64,000 bases of DNA from Megalonaias nervosa (Eukaryota > Mollusca > Bivalvia > Unionida > Unionidae). The notes beneath the pieces were generated by a model. It did not search any database, was not told where the DNA came from, and saw nothing but the letters and a program-made list of their open reading frames with translations. Below are positions 1 to 10,114 of the stretch, piece after piece; the first letter of the stretch is position 1, and each line of letters opens with the position of its first letter. The DNA is taken from contig JAECUM010091496.1 in the NCBI GenBank assembly GCA_016617855.1, positions 1 through 64,000 of the forward strand. The letters run 5' to 3'. The translations under genes were made by a program, and so were the position numbers.

Positions 1-346
1 TGTGTGTTTTATGCTTGCTCGTTCGTTGGTGAGGATAGTATATTGTGTGTGTGTTTTATGCTTGCTCGTTCGTTGGTGAGGATAGTATAGTGTGTGTTTC
101 ATGCTTGCTCGTTCGTTGGTGAGGATAGTATAGTGTGTGTTTTATGCTTGCTCGTTCGTTGGTGGGGATAGTATAGTGTGTGTTTTATGCTTGCTCGTTC
201 GTTGGTGTGGATAGTATATAATATGTTTTTTTCTCATCCCGATTGTGTGGATGGTATGTTTGTGTGTTTTATGCTTGCTCGTTCGTTGGTGAGGATAGTA
301 TATTGTGTGTTTTATGCTTGCTCGTTCGTTGGTGAGGATAGTATAT
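1..346. repeat. Minisatellite, about 43-bp unit, about 8 copies
   Basis: A unit of about 43 bp, recognisable by the core TGCTTGCTCGTTCGTTGGTG followed by a GATAGTATA stretch, is repeated head to tail from the window edge to about 346. Copies differ by single bases and by the length of the TG run, and one unit near 218-258 is diverged. The array stops about 50 bp before the TATA box of the next gene. Open frames through it simply translate the repeat and are not genes. Confidence 0.9.
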
Positions 347-397
347 CATATGTGAAGTGAGTGCAAGGTATGTTTTCCTCCACGTCCGTGCTTGAAG

Positions 398-434
398 TAT
401 ATAAAAGCATAGCGTTCGTCATTCGCGCCATTCT
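398..434 (+). promoter_or_regulatory. Core promoter: TATA box and histone-like cap site
   Basis: TATATAAAAG lies at 398-407. CCATTCT at 428-434 places an A at 430, 30 bases after the TATAAAAG start (400), and resembles the CATTC cap-site motif of replication-dependent histone genes. A second TCATTC is at 419-424. A start near 430 gives a 5' leader of about 19 nt, short as in histone genes. The elements are seen directly; transcription is inferred. Confidence 0.6.
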
Positions 435-448
435 ACACAGAATAAAAA

Positions 449-1027
449 ATGACTGGCAGCATAGAATTATTTAACAAGTTAACAGATGGTTGGTGGTGGA
501 TCATGGATGGAGCCTACGTGCTGGACAGACTTGACAAAGAATGGAAGTTCCCAGGTAGCCTAGACTTGGTGAACAGTTTGAAAGCAGCAAGTTATCATTT
601 GCAAATGATAACAATAGAAGAAGCGGATAAGTTGAGAGGAATCATCAGTCCTAAATACTTCAGAGTGGGAACCTTAAAGCAGGTTCTGGATACTGTGATC
701 CAAGTGAAATGTTTTTTGGAAGACATCTTCCATTTAATGGAGTGGCCTTTTGTCAAAAAAGGCTTAGATAATATCAAGAAAGGCGAAGACCTAATGAGAA
801 AAGTACTGGAAGAAGAAGTAAAGAAGATCAAGGAAACGTGGAAGAAAGAAAGAAAGGACAAAAAAAACCAAAAAAAGAAAGAAGAGTTTGAGAAATTGAA
901 CAACAATTGGATGAAAGTGCAAGACAAATTCAGAGCTCTCGGACATCCTGACTGGATGCCCGAAGAAGAAAAGAAGAAAGGAATTTTTGCCAAAGTGAGA
1001 ACATGGTGGAAGAAGTGGAGAAGATAA
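449..1027 (+). CDS. Unrecognised Lys-rich 192-aa protein with histone-type mRNA 3' end
   Basis: This is an uninterrupted single-exon frame of 192 residues; the ATG is the first after the TATA box. I do not recognise the family. The N-terminal half (1-110) is mixed alpha-helical in look and Trp-rich at its start (GWWWIMDG). Residues about 110-150 form a highly charged Lys/Glu helix likely to be coiled coil. The C-terminus is basic and ends WWKKWRR. There is no signal peptide, membrane segment or histone-fold motif, and the tail composition only loosely recalls linker histones. A TATA box and short leader precede it, and a canonical histone-type stem-loop starts 17 nt after the stop. That arrangement implies a non-polyadenylated, S-phase-regulated mRNA, which is inference. 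An antisense frame over the same DNA is a shadow. Confidence 0.7.
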   Translation: MTGSIELFNKLTDGWWWIMDGAYVLDRLDKEWKFPGSLDLVNSLKAASYHLQMITIEEADKLRGIISPKYFRVGTLKQVLDTVIQVKCFLEDIFHLMEWPFVKKGLDNIKKGEDLMRKVLEEEVKKIKETWKKERKDKKNQKKKEEFEKLNNNWMKVQDKFRALGHPDWMPEEEKKKGIFAKVRTWWKKWRR

Positions 1028-1039
1028 AAGAAGAAGAAC

Positions 1040-1085
1040 CCAAAGGCCCTTTTCAGGGCCACTTCCAATGCCTCGAAAAGATCTT
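1040..1085 (+). promoter_or_regulatory. Histone-type mRNA 3' stem-loop and downstream element
   Basis: After the stop codon comes CCAAA, then a perfect 6-bp stem GGCCCT (1045-1050) / AGGGCC (1055-1060) around the four-base loop TTTC, then ACTTCC. This matches the metazoan replication-dependent histone consensus in stem length, closing pairs, loop sequence and 5' flank. A purine-rich CGAAAAGA at 1074-1081, 13 nt after the stem, is positioned as a histone downstream element that pairs with U7 snRNA. Together they form the SLBP/U7 processing signal. Confidence 0.8.
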
Positions 1086-1089
1086 AATT

Positions 1090-1669
1090 TTCATTTGGTC
1101 TCCCCCCTAAACGAATATATATATATATAAAACCCTTCCTCTACTAAAAAAAAGAAACATACCACCTGTCGCTTATCGCTCTACAAACCCCCAGTCTCCT
1201 AGTCACCGCTCTACACAAATTTCCATTGACGCTATACAGGCCCAGGGTGTTGACCTACTGAAAATTATTGCAAATGTTGTTTAAAAGGTGTGTAATGCTT
1301 TTCAGGGTGTATTAAGCACTTTACAAAGGAACCTCGAGAGCTTACGCCAAAAGATGCAGAAGACGTTCAATACCACAGGGATTGAATTAATTGATTCATC
1401 CAGGTATTGTCATGTTTTGTTGCAATATTTAGAAAAATAATTGAAGGGCGGATCCAACCATTCTTTATGAGATCATTCGATCTTATATTTAGAATTAGTT
1501 TCTCGAAATGATATCTAACAACTATAATCTATGCAACGATTACTTGAATTTTTATAGCCAGTCATTTTATGTTACGAGGGCCATCCGTCCGTCAGTTTCC
1601 AATTTCGTTCCCGCACAATAATTCATTTTGTCCGCAATCTACAGTCGCCATAAGTTGTGAATGGCTTGC
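1090..1669. other. Noncoding interval
   Basis: No open frame, RNA gene or recognised repeat was found apart from a short (TA)n near 1114-1128. The sequence is unremarkable AT-rich spacer between the stem-loop gene and the degenerate repeat block. Confidence 0.5.
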
Positions 1670-3500
1670 AGTTTAAGTATGGAAGAAATCTTCCCGATTG
1701 TGGGTTTGGGTGGTCAAACGTCGGAGATCAACGTCACTGCGAACGGGAGAAATTAAACTGTTAACGCACAATAACTCGAGTTCTTCGGCATCTACAGTTT
1801 CGAAATATTTTCAGCAGCTTGCACTTGGGAAAGAAAAAAAATTGAGGTCAAAAGAACTTGGTGAAGTTGACTGAAAGAATGGAAGTGTTGTCATCAGAGT
1901 AACATTAGTTTGTTATCATATACATCACCCCACTTTTTAGATCAGGTTAACATTAGAATTAGCTGTACATCACAGACCTGACCAAACCTTGTAGATGGCT
2001 TGCACCTGGAAAGAAGTCTATTGATATTTTGGGTCAAGTGTCAAAGCCACCGTGACTTAAAGAAGAAAATGGTTTCTGGACCAAATATTTTTCATTTATC
2101 GTGTTACGTGTCCAGGCTGGTACAAAAAGTAACAAGAAAAGAGTGAAGACAAAAAGCTTTGTAAAATTTAACAAAATAATTTATTTCCCTAGAAAAAACA
2201 AGGTAAAAATGAGAAAAAGGACTTACGGTTTACGAATCAAATTCAAAACTTAATCCAAGAATTAAAAAATAGATGTCCCATCAATGAAAGTCCTAAATGA
2301 ATCTCAATTCGAATCCCGATGAAAATCAAGATGGAAGGCAATGACGTCTTCGATAACCTTCATAGTGTTGCCGTGTCAACAGTTCCTTGCTGAATCAAAG
2401 AAAATAATATTCCAGTTTGGAAGTTTGAATAAATTTCGATAAATTTCCTTCTCCAAGAATTTCTGTATGAGCACTAGTATTTTCCAGGGAAAGAATCAAT
2501 AATTCCATAAAATAAAAATTCAACTCAAACTGGTCTCAACAAGACACCATTAAGTGTCGAAGATTTAAAGCCCAACTGGCTATTTCTTCTCATAACATTG
2601 AGTTATAAGACTAACTAAAACGCAAAACAGATTCCAGTATGAGAGTCACGTGGTCATCTTACCAGAACAACGTAGAAACATTTACATGCCTAAAATCACG
2701 CACTCCAGTATGGTCTTAGCTAAAATCAATGCTTCTTACTCTGGGAAAAAAAAAATTAAAAAAAGGTTGTTTACCAAAACTCTATCTGATTTATGAATCA
2801 AGGTCAGCAAATAGATACAATGTTTCAACTACTGGTTGTTTATCAGGTCAAACAGAACTGAAATGAATTTCTAAAAAATTTATCAAATCCAATAGACAAA
2901 ATTATCATTATGATAACATGTAATGGAATAAAATAAAATAATTTTTTTTTTTTTAAAACTAACAAACAAATAATTAAATTACATATACATAACAATCGAC
3001 CTTATACAGTCAAAAACGGTTGATCATGATGTGCGCTTCAGGTAACAAAAAAGCCTATTGATTTGGAAGTGACAAGATCAAAGGTTAAGGCCTGTGTGAT
3101 TGAAAAAACATAAATTGTATAATGACTTTAGTTCTTTACTACGTAACTTGACCAAGCTTGTGGAGAGCTTGCACTTAAAGCATGGAAATGGCTTGCTGAT
3201 GCTGGGATCGAAATGTCAAAGGTCAAGATCAACGTGGCTTAAAGAAAATTTGGTTATGCAGCATAACATTTGATCTGAGTACATCCCGTGATAAAACTAT
3301 GTGGCTGATTTGCATTTAGGGTAATAAAAACATTTGAAGATTCAGGGGTCGAAATGTCCAAGACGCGGTAAATGTACAAGAAAAATAATTGTTTCTGCAT
3401 ATTATAGGTGCTTCATTACTGACTTACTGGACCAAATTAGACGTCGTTGAAATTAAAAAGTTAGCAGTCTCCCTAGTTAATCATGCCCTCTTGCACAGCT
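1670..3500. repeat. Degenerate dispersed repeat units, split by a solo LTR
   Basis: Motifs recur at irregular spacing at about 1679-1760, 1820-1870, 1970-2085, 3060-3100 and 3150-3380: GCTTGCACTT, GTCAAAGGTCAAGATCA-like text, GTGACTTAAAGAA and TGACCAAACTTG-like text. From memory, such 'ggtcaaaggtcaaggtcac' units occur in long arrays in bivalve and gastropod genomes. They are too diverged here for a unit length to be measured by eye. The LTR at 2102-2994 was inserted into this block. Confidence 0.4.
2102..2994 (-). mobile_element. Solo LTR of a gypsy (Gmr1-like) family
   Basis: The 893-bp block begins TGTTACGTG and ends CATAACA, the inverted termini of the family. Near its left end it contains the family signature AAGCTTTGTAAA followed by TTATTTCCCTAGAAAA, also found in the LTRs at 35571 and 54582. 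It is flanked on both sides by ATCG (2098-2101 and 2995-2998), a 4-bp target duplication. No internal region is present, so it is the product of LTR-LTR recombination. Its orientation is opposite to the element nested at 25-31 kb. Confidence 0.8.
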
Positions 3501-3784
3501 GACTTTGAAACAAAGGTCGGGTTTGTAAGGTGTTTTTTTTCTCTTCGTCTTAATAAAGACGTAATATGCCGCTATCTAGCTTACATTTATTATTGCTGCT
3601 TTATTAAATAAATACAAATGAACATTCAGTACAAGTTATCATAGTTTACAGTCGCTGAGATAATCTTGGATTAAATGAGCTGAGGAAAGCATGGTTGAAG
3701 TGTCTCTTCTTAAATAAAGGTTTTCGGCTGCCTGTCTTATTGGGCCTTTGTGTAGCAATATCTGTAACAATTTTAAGCTAGGGG

Positions 3785-3889
<105 letters not shown>

Positions 3890-4003
3890 GTTTCTCTTGC
3901 AGGTCAAGTGCTCATGTCCTGATATTATTATATTACATTTTGCAATATATTTCCGTTGTGCTATTAGAAGTGTTTAATTTTATCGTTTGTATGCATCTTG
4001 CAG

Positions 4004-4089
4004 GAACAAGACGTACTCTTTCCTATTTGAAACTACTAAAACAAAGCAAGAATGGTGCACTGACTTCCTAATTGCCAAGTATAATTCTG
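4004..4089 (+). CDS. Exon: end of PH-like domain
   Basis: Acceptor TTGCAG ends at 4003 and donor GTATGT starts at 4090. The exon encodes NKTYSFLFETTKTKQEWC and the rest of a C-terminal PH helix with its Trp. It ends in phase 1, which joins the next exon. An earlier GT at 4079 would break the frame. Confidence 0.65.
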
Positions 4090-4802
4090 GTATGTGTTCT
4101 CAAATCTACTGTCTTTATATGACGAATGTATTCATGCAAATGAAAATCTTGTATCATAATTCTTAACGATGTGAAAGCAAGCTAACTTTTTGACAGAAAG
4201 ATAACTCTTCCATTCAAATATCCATTCATAAACTTAACCAACAATTGTGCCTTTGCCTCAGAATGATGTATTTCCCAACTTTCTTTGCAACTGTTGGTGT
4301 ATGGAGTTTAAATATCTTTTTAATTAGTTTAATGTTAGGTGCCACAACCGGAAAGTTTTGTGCAACTATTAGATGCACGTGACCACTGTCAAGAGCACAT
4401 ATAGCCATTAAGCTGAACCTACAGTGCATTTGTCAAACACTTAAATTGAACTAGGGCATATAGAATTAAAATTATTACGTAACCTTAAGTTGGAAATTTG
4501 AGCCGATCTTGAGTTAGAATCTTTTCTTTACAATTATTATTATTTTTCTTCAGCTTGATATCTGTTCTAGTAAAACTTAAGCAGAATAAATGTACATGCA
4601 ATTTCATGACTGCTATTTATGTAATAGAGAAACTGAAATATATTATATACCAGTAACAGACTTAAATATTTTAAATAATGTTTATGTTAGACTATAAATA
4701 ATGATTATCTGAGACTTACAGACAATGGTTCGTAACTTTTAATTACTTTATGGAATTAGCTTTTATGTGGTTAACCATATATGATGGTCACATTGTACAC
4801 AG

Positions 4803-4936
4803 TGTCTGCAAACATTCCAGATTCCAGCAATAATCCGGCCTGGAGTATTCAAGAAGGAGCGAGTGCAGATTCAGCCATATCTCCCGCTTGTTTCATACAA
4901 CCACTATCAGCTGACGTTCCCAGGCAATTTACCAAG
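4803..4936 (+). CDS. Exon: PH-propeller linker
   Basis: Acceptor TACACAG ends at 4802 and donor AAG|GTATAT starts at 4937. It encodes a linker with NNPAW and PRQFTK, consistent with the segment after the PH domain in ARHGEF10/17 relatives. Confidence 0.65.
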
Positions 4937-5593
4937 GTATATCTGCTCATGTTTCTTCACAGCGATACATTCCTTCCAATGAAAATGTCATGACCAATGA
5001 CAGATCACTGTACACGATACTAGATTTTTTCTCTACAGCTTAATCATAACGCAACTCCCGTAAAATGAAAACAGTATCAACATCCATTCGATATCATGTT
5101 TAAGTTATCGTTGCATACTTAGCTCCATTGACTGCTAGTAACTAGACACACATAAAATCTGGTAAAATAGAAAATTAATGCGACAATAGGCGTAATTTTA
5201 TGGAGTAAAAACGCTTGCATAGTCTACAGCAATATGTTCCTTATTATTACCGAAGGGGTTTATACAGATGTGTACCAAGTGGGATTCTGTGTTTTATGAT
5301 GACAATGGGATTCTTGTTTGTAGTCATCCGGTCAGTACATTAGGAAAAACATCTTCTGTGATTATTTATAAATAACACAAATGTTTATTTATGTATGCAA
5401 GAGTCTTTATAAGACAACAGTGAAGTTTTGCTGCAAAAGTATAAATCACCGCATTGCAAATATAGTTTATGGCGCAAAGGTAACAGACGATGAAGCGTTC
5501 TTAAATTAAGACACATTAGCTGTAGACCATTAGAAAGAAATCCATCTACAGTACACTAGATGTTAAGATATTCAATGCAAACATTTATTCCAG

Positions 5594-5856
5594 GTAAAAT
5601 GCGCAACCCTAGTGATCATCCCCGTTTCAGACACTCCTAGCATGGGACTGCCACATTTGTGGGTTTGTAGCGCTACGGAGGGTCTCGGAAAGGTTTCCAT
5701 AATCTCCCTCCACTCAGGTCGTACTAATCTGCTGGAGTCTTTTGAAGCCAGCCCGTCAGAAATAACATGCGCAGAAATGATTCCAGCTTCTGATCATGTG
5801 CAGCACGAGCTGGCATATTCCATGGATACTGTCTGGATGGGTACTGTCGACTCAGA
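5594..5856 (+). CDS. Exon: beta-propeller blade(s)
   Basis: Acceptor TTCCAG ends at 5593 and donor GTAGGT starts at 5857. It encodes propeller-type repeats with HLWVCS and DTVWMGTVDS and ends in phase 2. The counterpart exon of copy 2 is not seen between 54104 and the gypsy array. Confidence 0.7.
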
Positions 5857-6285
5857 GTAGGTTGCATTTTTCTCTGTGTATATACATATTTTGTTTTCTC
5901 TTATAAAGGTAACAATGTGCATACTGACTCCTCCCTGCCTGCATACGTGCATGCCATACTATTATACCAATCAACTTCTGACTTGAAATTTAGAGGAAAG
6001 AACCCATTCCAATTCCTACTAATTCTTAGGTTAACTCATGTAAGCATTCAACAAGTTTCATTCATATACCTGTCCAATTATATTTTATTTTGACTTTTTT
6101 TGACTTGTTTGCACTACAGTAAACGGTTTTGTTACGTATTACATTTTTAAAGCAATCGGTACATTCCTGATGTTTTCTTGAAAATAATAGCTAGTGATAT
6201 ATATGACTGATCCTTTCTGTACGATACTGTTTCAAACGGAAGCTTATTTATTTTCAGCGGTAAATCACAGTAACATATTTTTCAG

Positions 6286-6443
6286 GATAATCGTGTTTGC
6301 TGTGTCAAATCCCCAGAATGTGACGAGGGCACCTCTTCAAGTCTTCAACACCACAGAGGTGGTTATAACCCTGAAATACATTAACAACAGAGTGTTTGGG
6401 GGGTGTAGGACGGGCACCTTGCTGATATTCTCCAGACATGAGG
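6286..6443 (+). CDS. Exon: beta-propeller
   Basis: The 158-bp exon lies between TTTTTCAG (ends 6285) and GTAACA (6444). It encodes IIVFAVSNPQNVTRAPL and RVFGGCRTGTLLIF. It has the same length and phase as the copy 2 exon at 53946-54103, with which it shares most residues. Confidence 0.75.
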
Positions 6444-6883
6444 GTAACATTCATATGAGAGTCATATAAACTGGAAGGCAATTGTGTTTTGATCACATTG
6501 TATTGTTTTTAATAAAAAAGCAAAACTTCGTTTATATCTTAAGAACACCATACGTGTTACTAATGAAATATAAGTTTTTACAATGTAATACTCGTGAAAC
6601 ATAATGTATTGGCCTTGTTGTGCTTCCGAGAATAAAGTCTTGATTCTTTTGATCTCTAAGGGGAGATTTATTGTGGAGGGGGTAGGTATATGAACCCGAT
6701 AAGTTAATCGTTCACGACAAATCTTATAGGATGGATATCCTCCAGCATATATGTCATATGCTAGTCAGAATTTTAATCGATCAGTAGCTTAACATACTTT
6801 ATGTGCCTGCATTATCTGGAGTTATAGATACCATCACATGTACGTAGGACAAAATGGTTAGTGTTGAAGCCAATAATTTTCAG

Positions 6884-7020
6884 ATGGCGTCTGGACAGAA
6901 AGCAGCACCGTTGCAATAGGACATTCCCCGGTGTCTGCCTTCCTCCTGTGGGAATCAGATATTTGGATCGGATGTAGCAAATCCATCGCCGTCTTTGAAA
7001 CTGTTAATCTCCATCAAAAG
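6884..7020 (+). CDS. Exon: beta-propeller
   Basis: The 137-bp exon lies between ATTTTCAG (ends 6883) and AAG|GTACAC. It encodes GVWTESSTVAIGHS and SDIWIGCSKSIAVFE. It matches copy 2 at 53423-53559 in length and phase. Confidence 0.75.
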
Positions 7021-7650
7021 GTACACCTGTCATGTTTTGGAAAGGGTTGCATTAATTGTGACTTTCATTGCAGATTGATATATTGTGATAGTTACGGAGG
7101 GTTTATTCCAAGGTGCAATATATTTTATGCATTTAAATCTGACGTAAACAAAATAGAGTTCTTCAATATAAAAACTGTTTCAAGCAGTACAACATTGCAT
7201 CAAGTGTTTGCATGCAGAAGTTTACGACCATACTAAATTGCGATAACGCAATGAAAATATCACAGATTCATAATAAATAATACTTACATGAGTATATTTG
7301 ATTTAGAGTAATGGTCACAGGCAATCTTTTTAAATGATATAGAACCACGCATTGGAAGCTTTGAAAACCCATGCCTCAAGCATAATTGACATATATTATG
7401 GTCCTGAGCATAGCAATAATGTCATGATCTATTACTATACAAGGAAAGGTGGAACTAGCAAATGGGATAACACATGAGTTGAATAAAATGACAACGAAAT
7501 ATCATTCTACGATGGTGGTTTTGGTTCAGTAGATATACTAATCACGAGGAAACTATATAAGTCTCTCATGGTACTATTAAGCAAGCATTGAAAATCAGAC
7601 TTTGGTCTTGGAATTAGAATTGCAAAATAAAAACTAGCATTTCGTTACAG

Positions 7651-7831
7651 GCTAGCATTCATCTACAAACGGAGGGGGAATGCAACGCATCTGTCAACTG
7701 CATGGTTCAGGCAGGGCAGGGTCTATGGGTCTCGTATCACGGCAAATCCATCTTGCGCCTGTACCACATAGTTTCAAGAAAACTTCTCCAACAATATGAT
7801 ATTAGTGTGGATTTGAATACATTTTACACTG
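7651..7831 (+). CDS. Exon: beta-propeller
   Basis: The 181-bp exon lies between CGTTACAG (ends 7650) and GTCAGT (7832). It encodes LWVSYHGKSILRLYHI and ends SVDLNTFYTG. It matches copy 2 at 52593-52773 in length and phase. Confidence 0.75.
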
Positions 7832-7849
7832 GTCAGTAAGATTATCGCC

Positions 7850-9130
7850 TCCTGTCTAACGTGCCTCTTCATATTCTCTTTTAACCAGGAATAAAATAAC
7901 TACATTAAGAATTAAGAAACTTCCGACCAAAATCATAATGTCATCATCTTCCTATTCCTTTTCTTCTCCCTCTTCTTTTGCCCCATTTTCTTCTTGCTTT
8001 AAAGCAATCTTGGCACATGATTGTAGTTGAAACGGCAAATACTCAATACACAGCAACTTCCAAGTTTCAAGAGATAAAACCGAACGACTTCTTTTGAGCT
8101 CCGTGGTTGATTCGATTTGCAACTGTGGAATCCAATGACGCGTGTTCCAACCAATCGCGGCTCTTAGTCGTCTTTTTTGGAAGCCTTGCCTGTTACTTGT
8201 GAATCTAAAATTAGAGACATTTGCAGAAAACACAAAAGTATTACTTGAATGTGGATACGCATGAAGAAAATATAACTGGTATTACAGTTCAGATAATAAA
8301 ATTAAAGTGTGTTTAACGATGTACAAAAACAAGTCATGTAATTCTAAGGGATAAATATCAAGATACTGCTGAAATATTTATGGACACTGTATGTCACATA
8401 GAAGTAGTTAGTGGTACTGGCTCATATAATTCATTATTTTCAACACATTGAAATTTATAACTAATGTATACAGAAGAACTTTGAACGTATCAGAGATCGT
8501 AGAACGTACCATTTTTCTGTCGTCTTTCTAATTAAGGAAGTGGGCAACTGAAACCCAGTCATTGAGTTGTCACATGAATCGAACCATCCTCGGTCGTTTC
8601 CGACAAGGAAATACAAATCTAAGATGTAATTCTTCGCCAGTGAGAACTATATTCGGAACTTCTTTCGTTCACATGGAACACTATGTTGTAGGAAGGAGAT
8701 AAAGTCACAGATCCGAACATTCTCGGCATTTACAGTCATAACATGTGGTGCACTTCGCAGAGACGAATCACCAAACACATTAAACTAATGTGTATTTCTA
8801 TCACTTCTTCTGAGGTTATTCTACGACCTGACGGAAATGATGGAGCGATATTCCAGTCGTTTTTATATCTGTTGTAAACACACTCATGCTAAGAGCTCAG
8901 AGCCCTTGGATGCTCTTGATTACACACATTTCTAGATCTGATAATCATCATAGTTCGTACTCTTTATAAAGCCTTTCCCTCTGATGTTGAAAGAAAAGAA
9001 ACAAATAATGCATATTAATATTGGTGATATCTCTGAGCTCTAGAATTGTATACAATGAAATCGGAAGAAAACCAAAACCTCACAATCGGTTCTGTGGTGT
9101 CTCTATATTATAATATTTTTCTCTTTCAGG
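7850..9130. other. Intron of Rho GEF-like gene, no gene seen
   Basis: A long intron. The 93-codon antisense frame at 7952-8233 has no family signature or conserved context and is treated as chance. Confidence 0.5.
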
Positions 9131-10114
9131 TTCCTCAAAGTGTCACACGAAGTTTCAAGGGTCCTTAAATCACGAAATCATGTGTTTGATGAGTAGCCCT
9201 GGTTTGTTATGGGTTGGAACAAGCAGCGGAATGATACTTACCTACCCTCTCCCACTGAATCAGAACTCAGACCCTAAACTTATCCTTAGGCCAAACATAT
9301 CTATGCATGGTTATAGCGGTAGTTCTACGTTTATTAGCATAGTGCATTCGGATTTGTTGCCTCGCACGCGTACACATCTCTTTTACCGGAATCGTCAAGT
9401 TCGTCACCATTTCAAGAATATGATGAAGTTTCATCTGGCAAGATAAAGGCTTCACTACACGCAATTCAGAAGCAGAGAAGTTCTGAAACAAGGATAGACG
9501 AAGACAATGCATATAATTCTTTGTTTGGAAATGCTGCTGGAAAGAGTGCAATTAAGAATAATCCACGTGTACGTCAAGATGATCCCGATATTAATCTCAG
9601 GGAAGATCAAAGTCAAATGGGAATATCAAAACTTGAAAAGTCATCGAATATAATCATGGACCCTCTAATAGTCCCTACGTCCACTAAAAACCAAGGGCAA
9701 TCGTCATCTCTCGACGGTGCAGCCTTTGTTATCAATGACACTCCAGAGCATATAAAAGCAAAAGATATATCAATGCGACGATCAGATAGTGGGTATGGTT
9801 CTGCCAAATCCACAGTTTGCAGGAAGTTGTCGCCCACTTCAAGGCAGAACAGTCGAAATATAATCACAAAAGCTCCATCGGGCGGGCTTAGTAGACAATC
9901 TGCAATAAGAAAATCCCGTGGACAGAGCTTTGTATCGTCAACAAGACCAATATCAATGTCAGGGTCCTGGAAAATCGATAGTACAAATTCTACGTATATT
10001 GTTATTAGTGGAGGAGATGGTTATAAAGACTGGAAAAATCGACAGCCAAACTCGTACAGAAATGACGAGGCCCTGGTTTTGGCATGGATGGTCAAGATAC
10101 AGGGTCCATCGTAA
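9131..10114 (+). CDS. Last exon: final propeller blade and Ser-rich tail (frameshifted)
   Basis: Acceptor CTTTCAG ends at 9130. The first frame runs through LLWVGTSSGMI and NISMHG to a stop at 9446. The second frame, open upstream of its first ATG at 9521, carries the tail with SGGLSRQSAIRKSRG, GGDGYKDWKNR and the stop at 10114. Copy 2 keeps both parts in one frame, and the alignment puts a single missing base near 9345. The tail is long, Ser/Lys/Arg-rich and probably disordered until the final strand. Confidence 0.7.

Larger units (their letters stand above)
4004..10114 (+). pseudogene. ARHGEF10/17-like Rho GEF, C-terminal exons (copy 1, frameshifted last exon)
   Basis: Seven exons (4004-4089, 4803-4936, 5594-5856, 6286-6443, 6884-7020, 7651-7831, 9131-10114) join in phase with GT/AG junctions. 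They encode the end of a PH-like domain (FLFETTKTKQEWCTDFLIAK), a propeller-like region (HLWVCSATEGLGKVSIISL, DTVWMGTVDSE, SDIWIGCSKSI, GLLWVGTSSGMI) and a Ser-rich tail ending GGDGYKDWKNR and LAWMVKIQGPS. That order resembles the C-terminal half of ARHGEF10/ARHGEF17 Rho GEFs, which activate Rho GTPases near membranes and actin. The assignment is from remembered family architecture. The DH domain is not in the window. The last exon differs from copy 2 by a single-base shift near 9345, so the gene may be decaying, or the assembly may be wrong there. Copy 2 lies inverted at 50.6-54.1 kb. Confidence 0.65.

Noticed and set aside
178..360. 60-codon frame
   Set aside because: It translates the minisatellite; the peptide is itself a repeat (CFMLARSLV).
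595..1068. 157-codon antisense frame rich in Phe, Leu and Ser
   Set aside because: It is the reverse of the Lys/Glu-rich coding strand; poly-Phe composition is the expected shadow. The sense strand has promoter and 3' signals.
7952..8233. 93-codon antisense frame in an intron
   Set aside because: No recognisable motif, no splice or promoter context, low-complexity C-terminus.
9267..9551. 94-codon antisense frame
   Set aside because: Shadow of the last Rho GEF exon.
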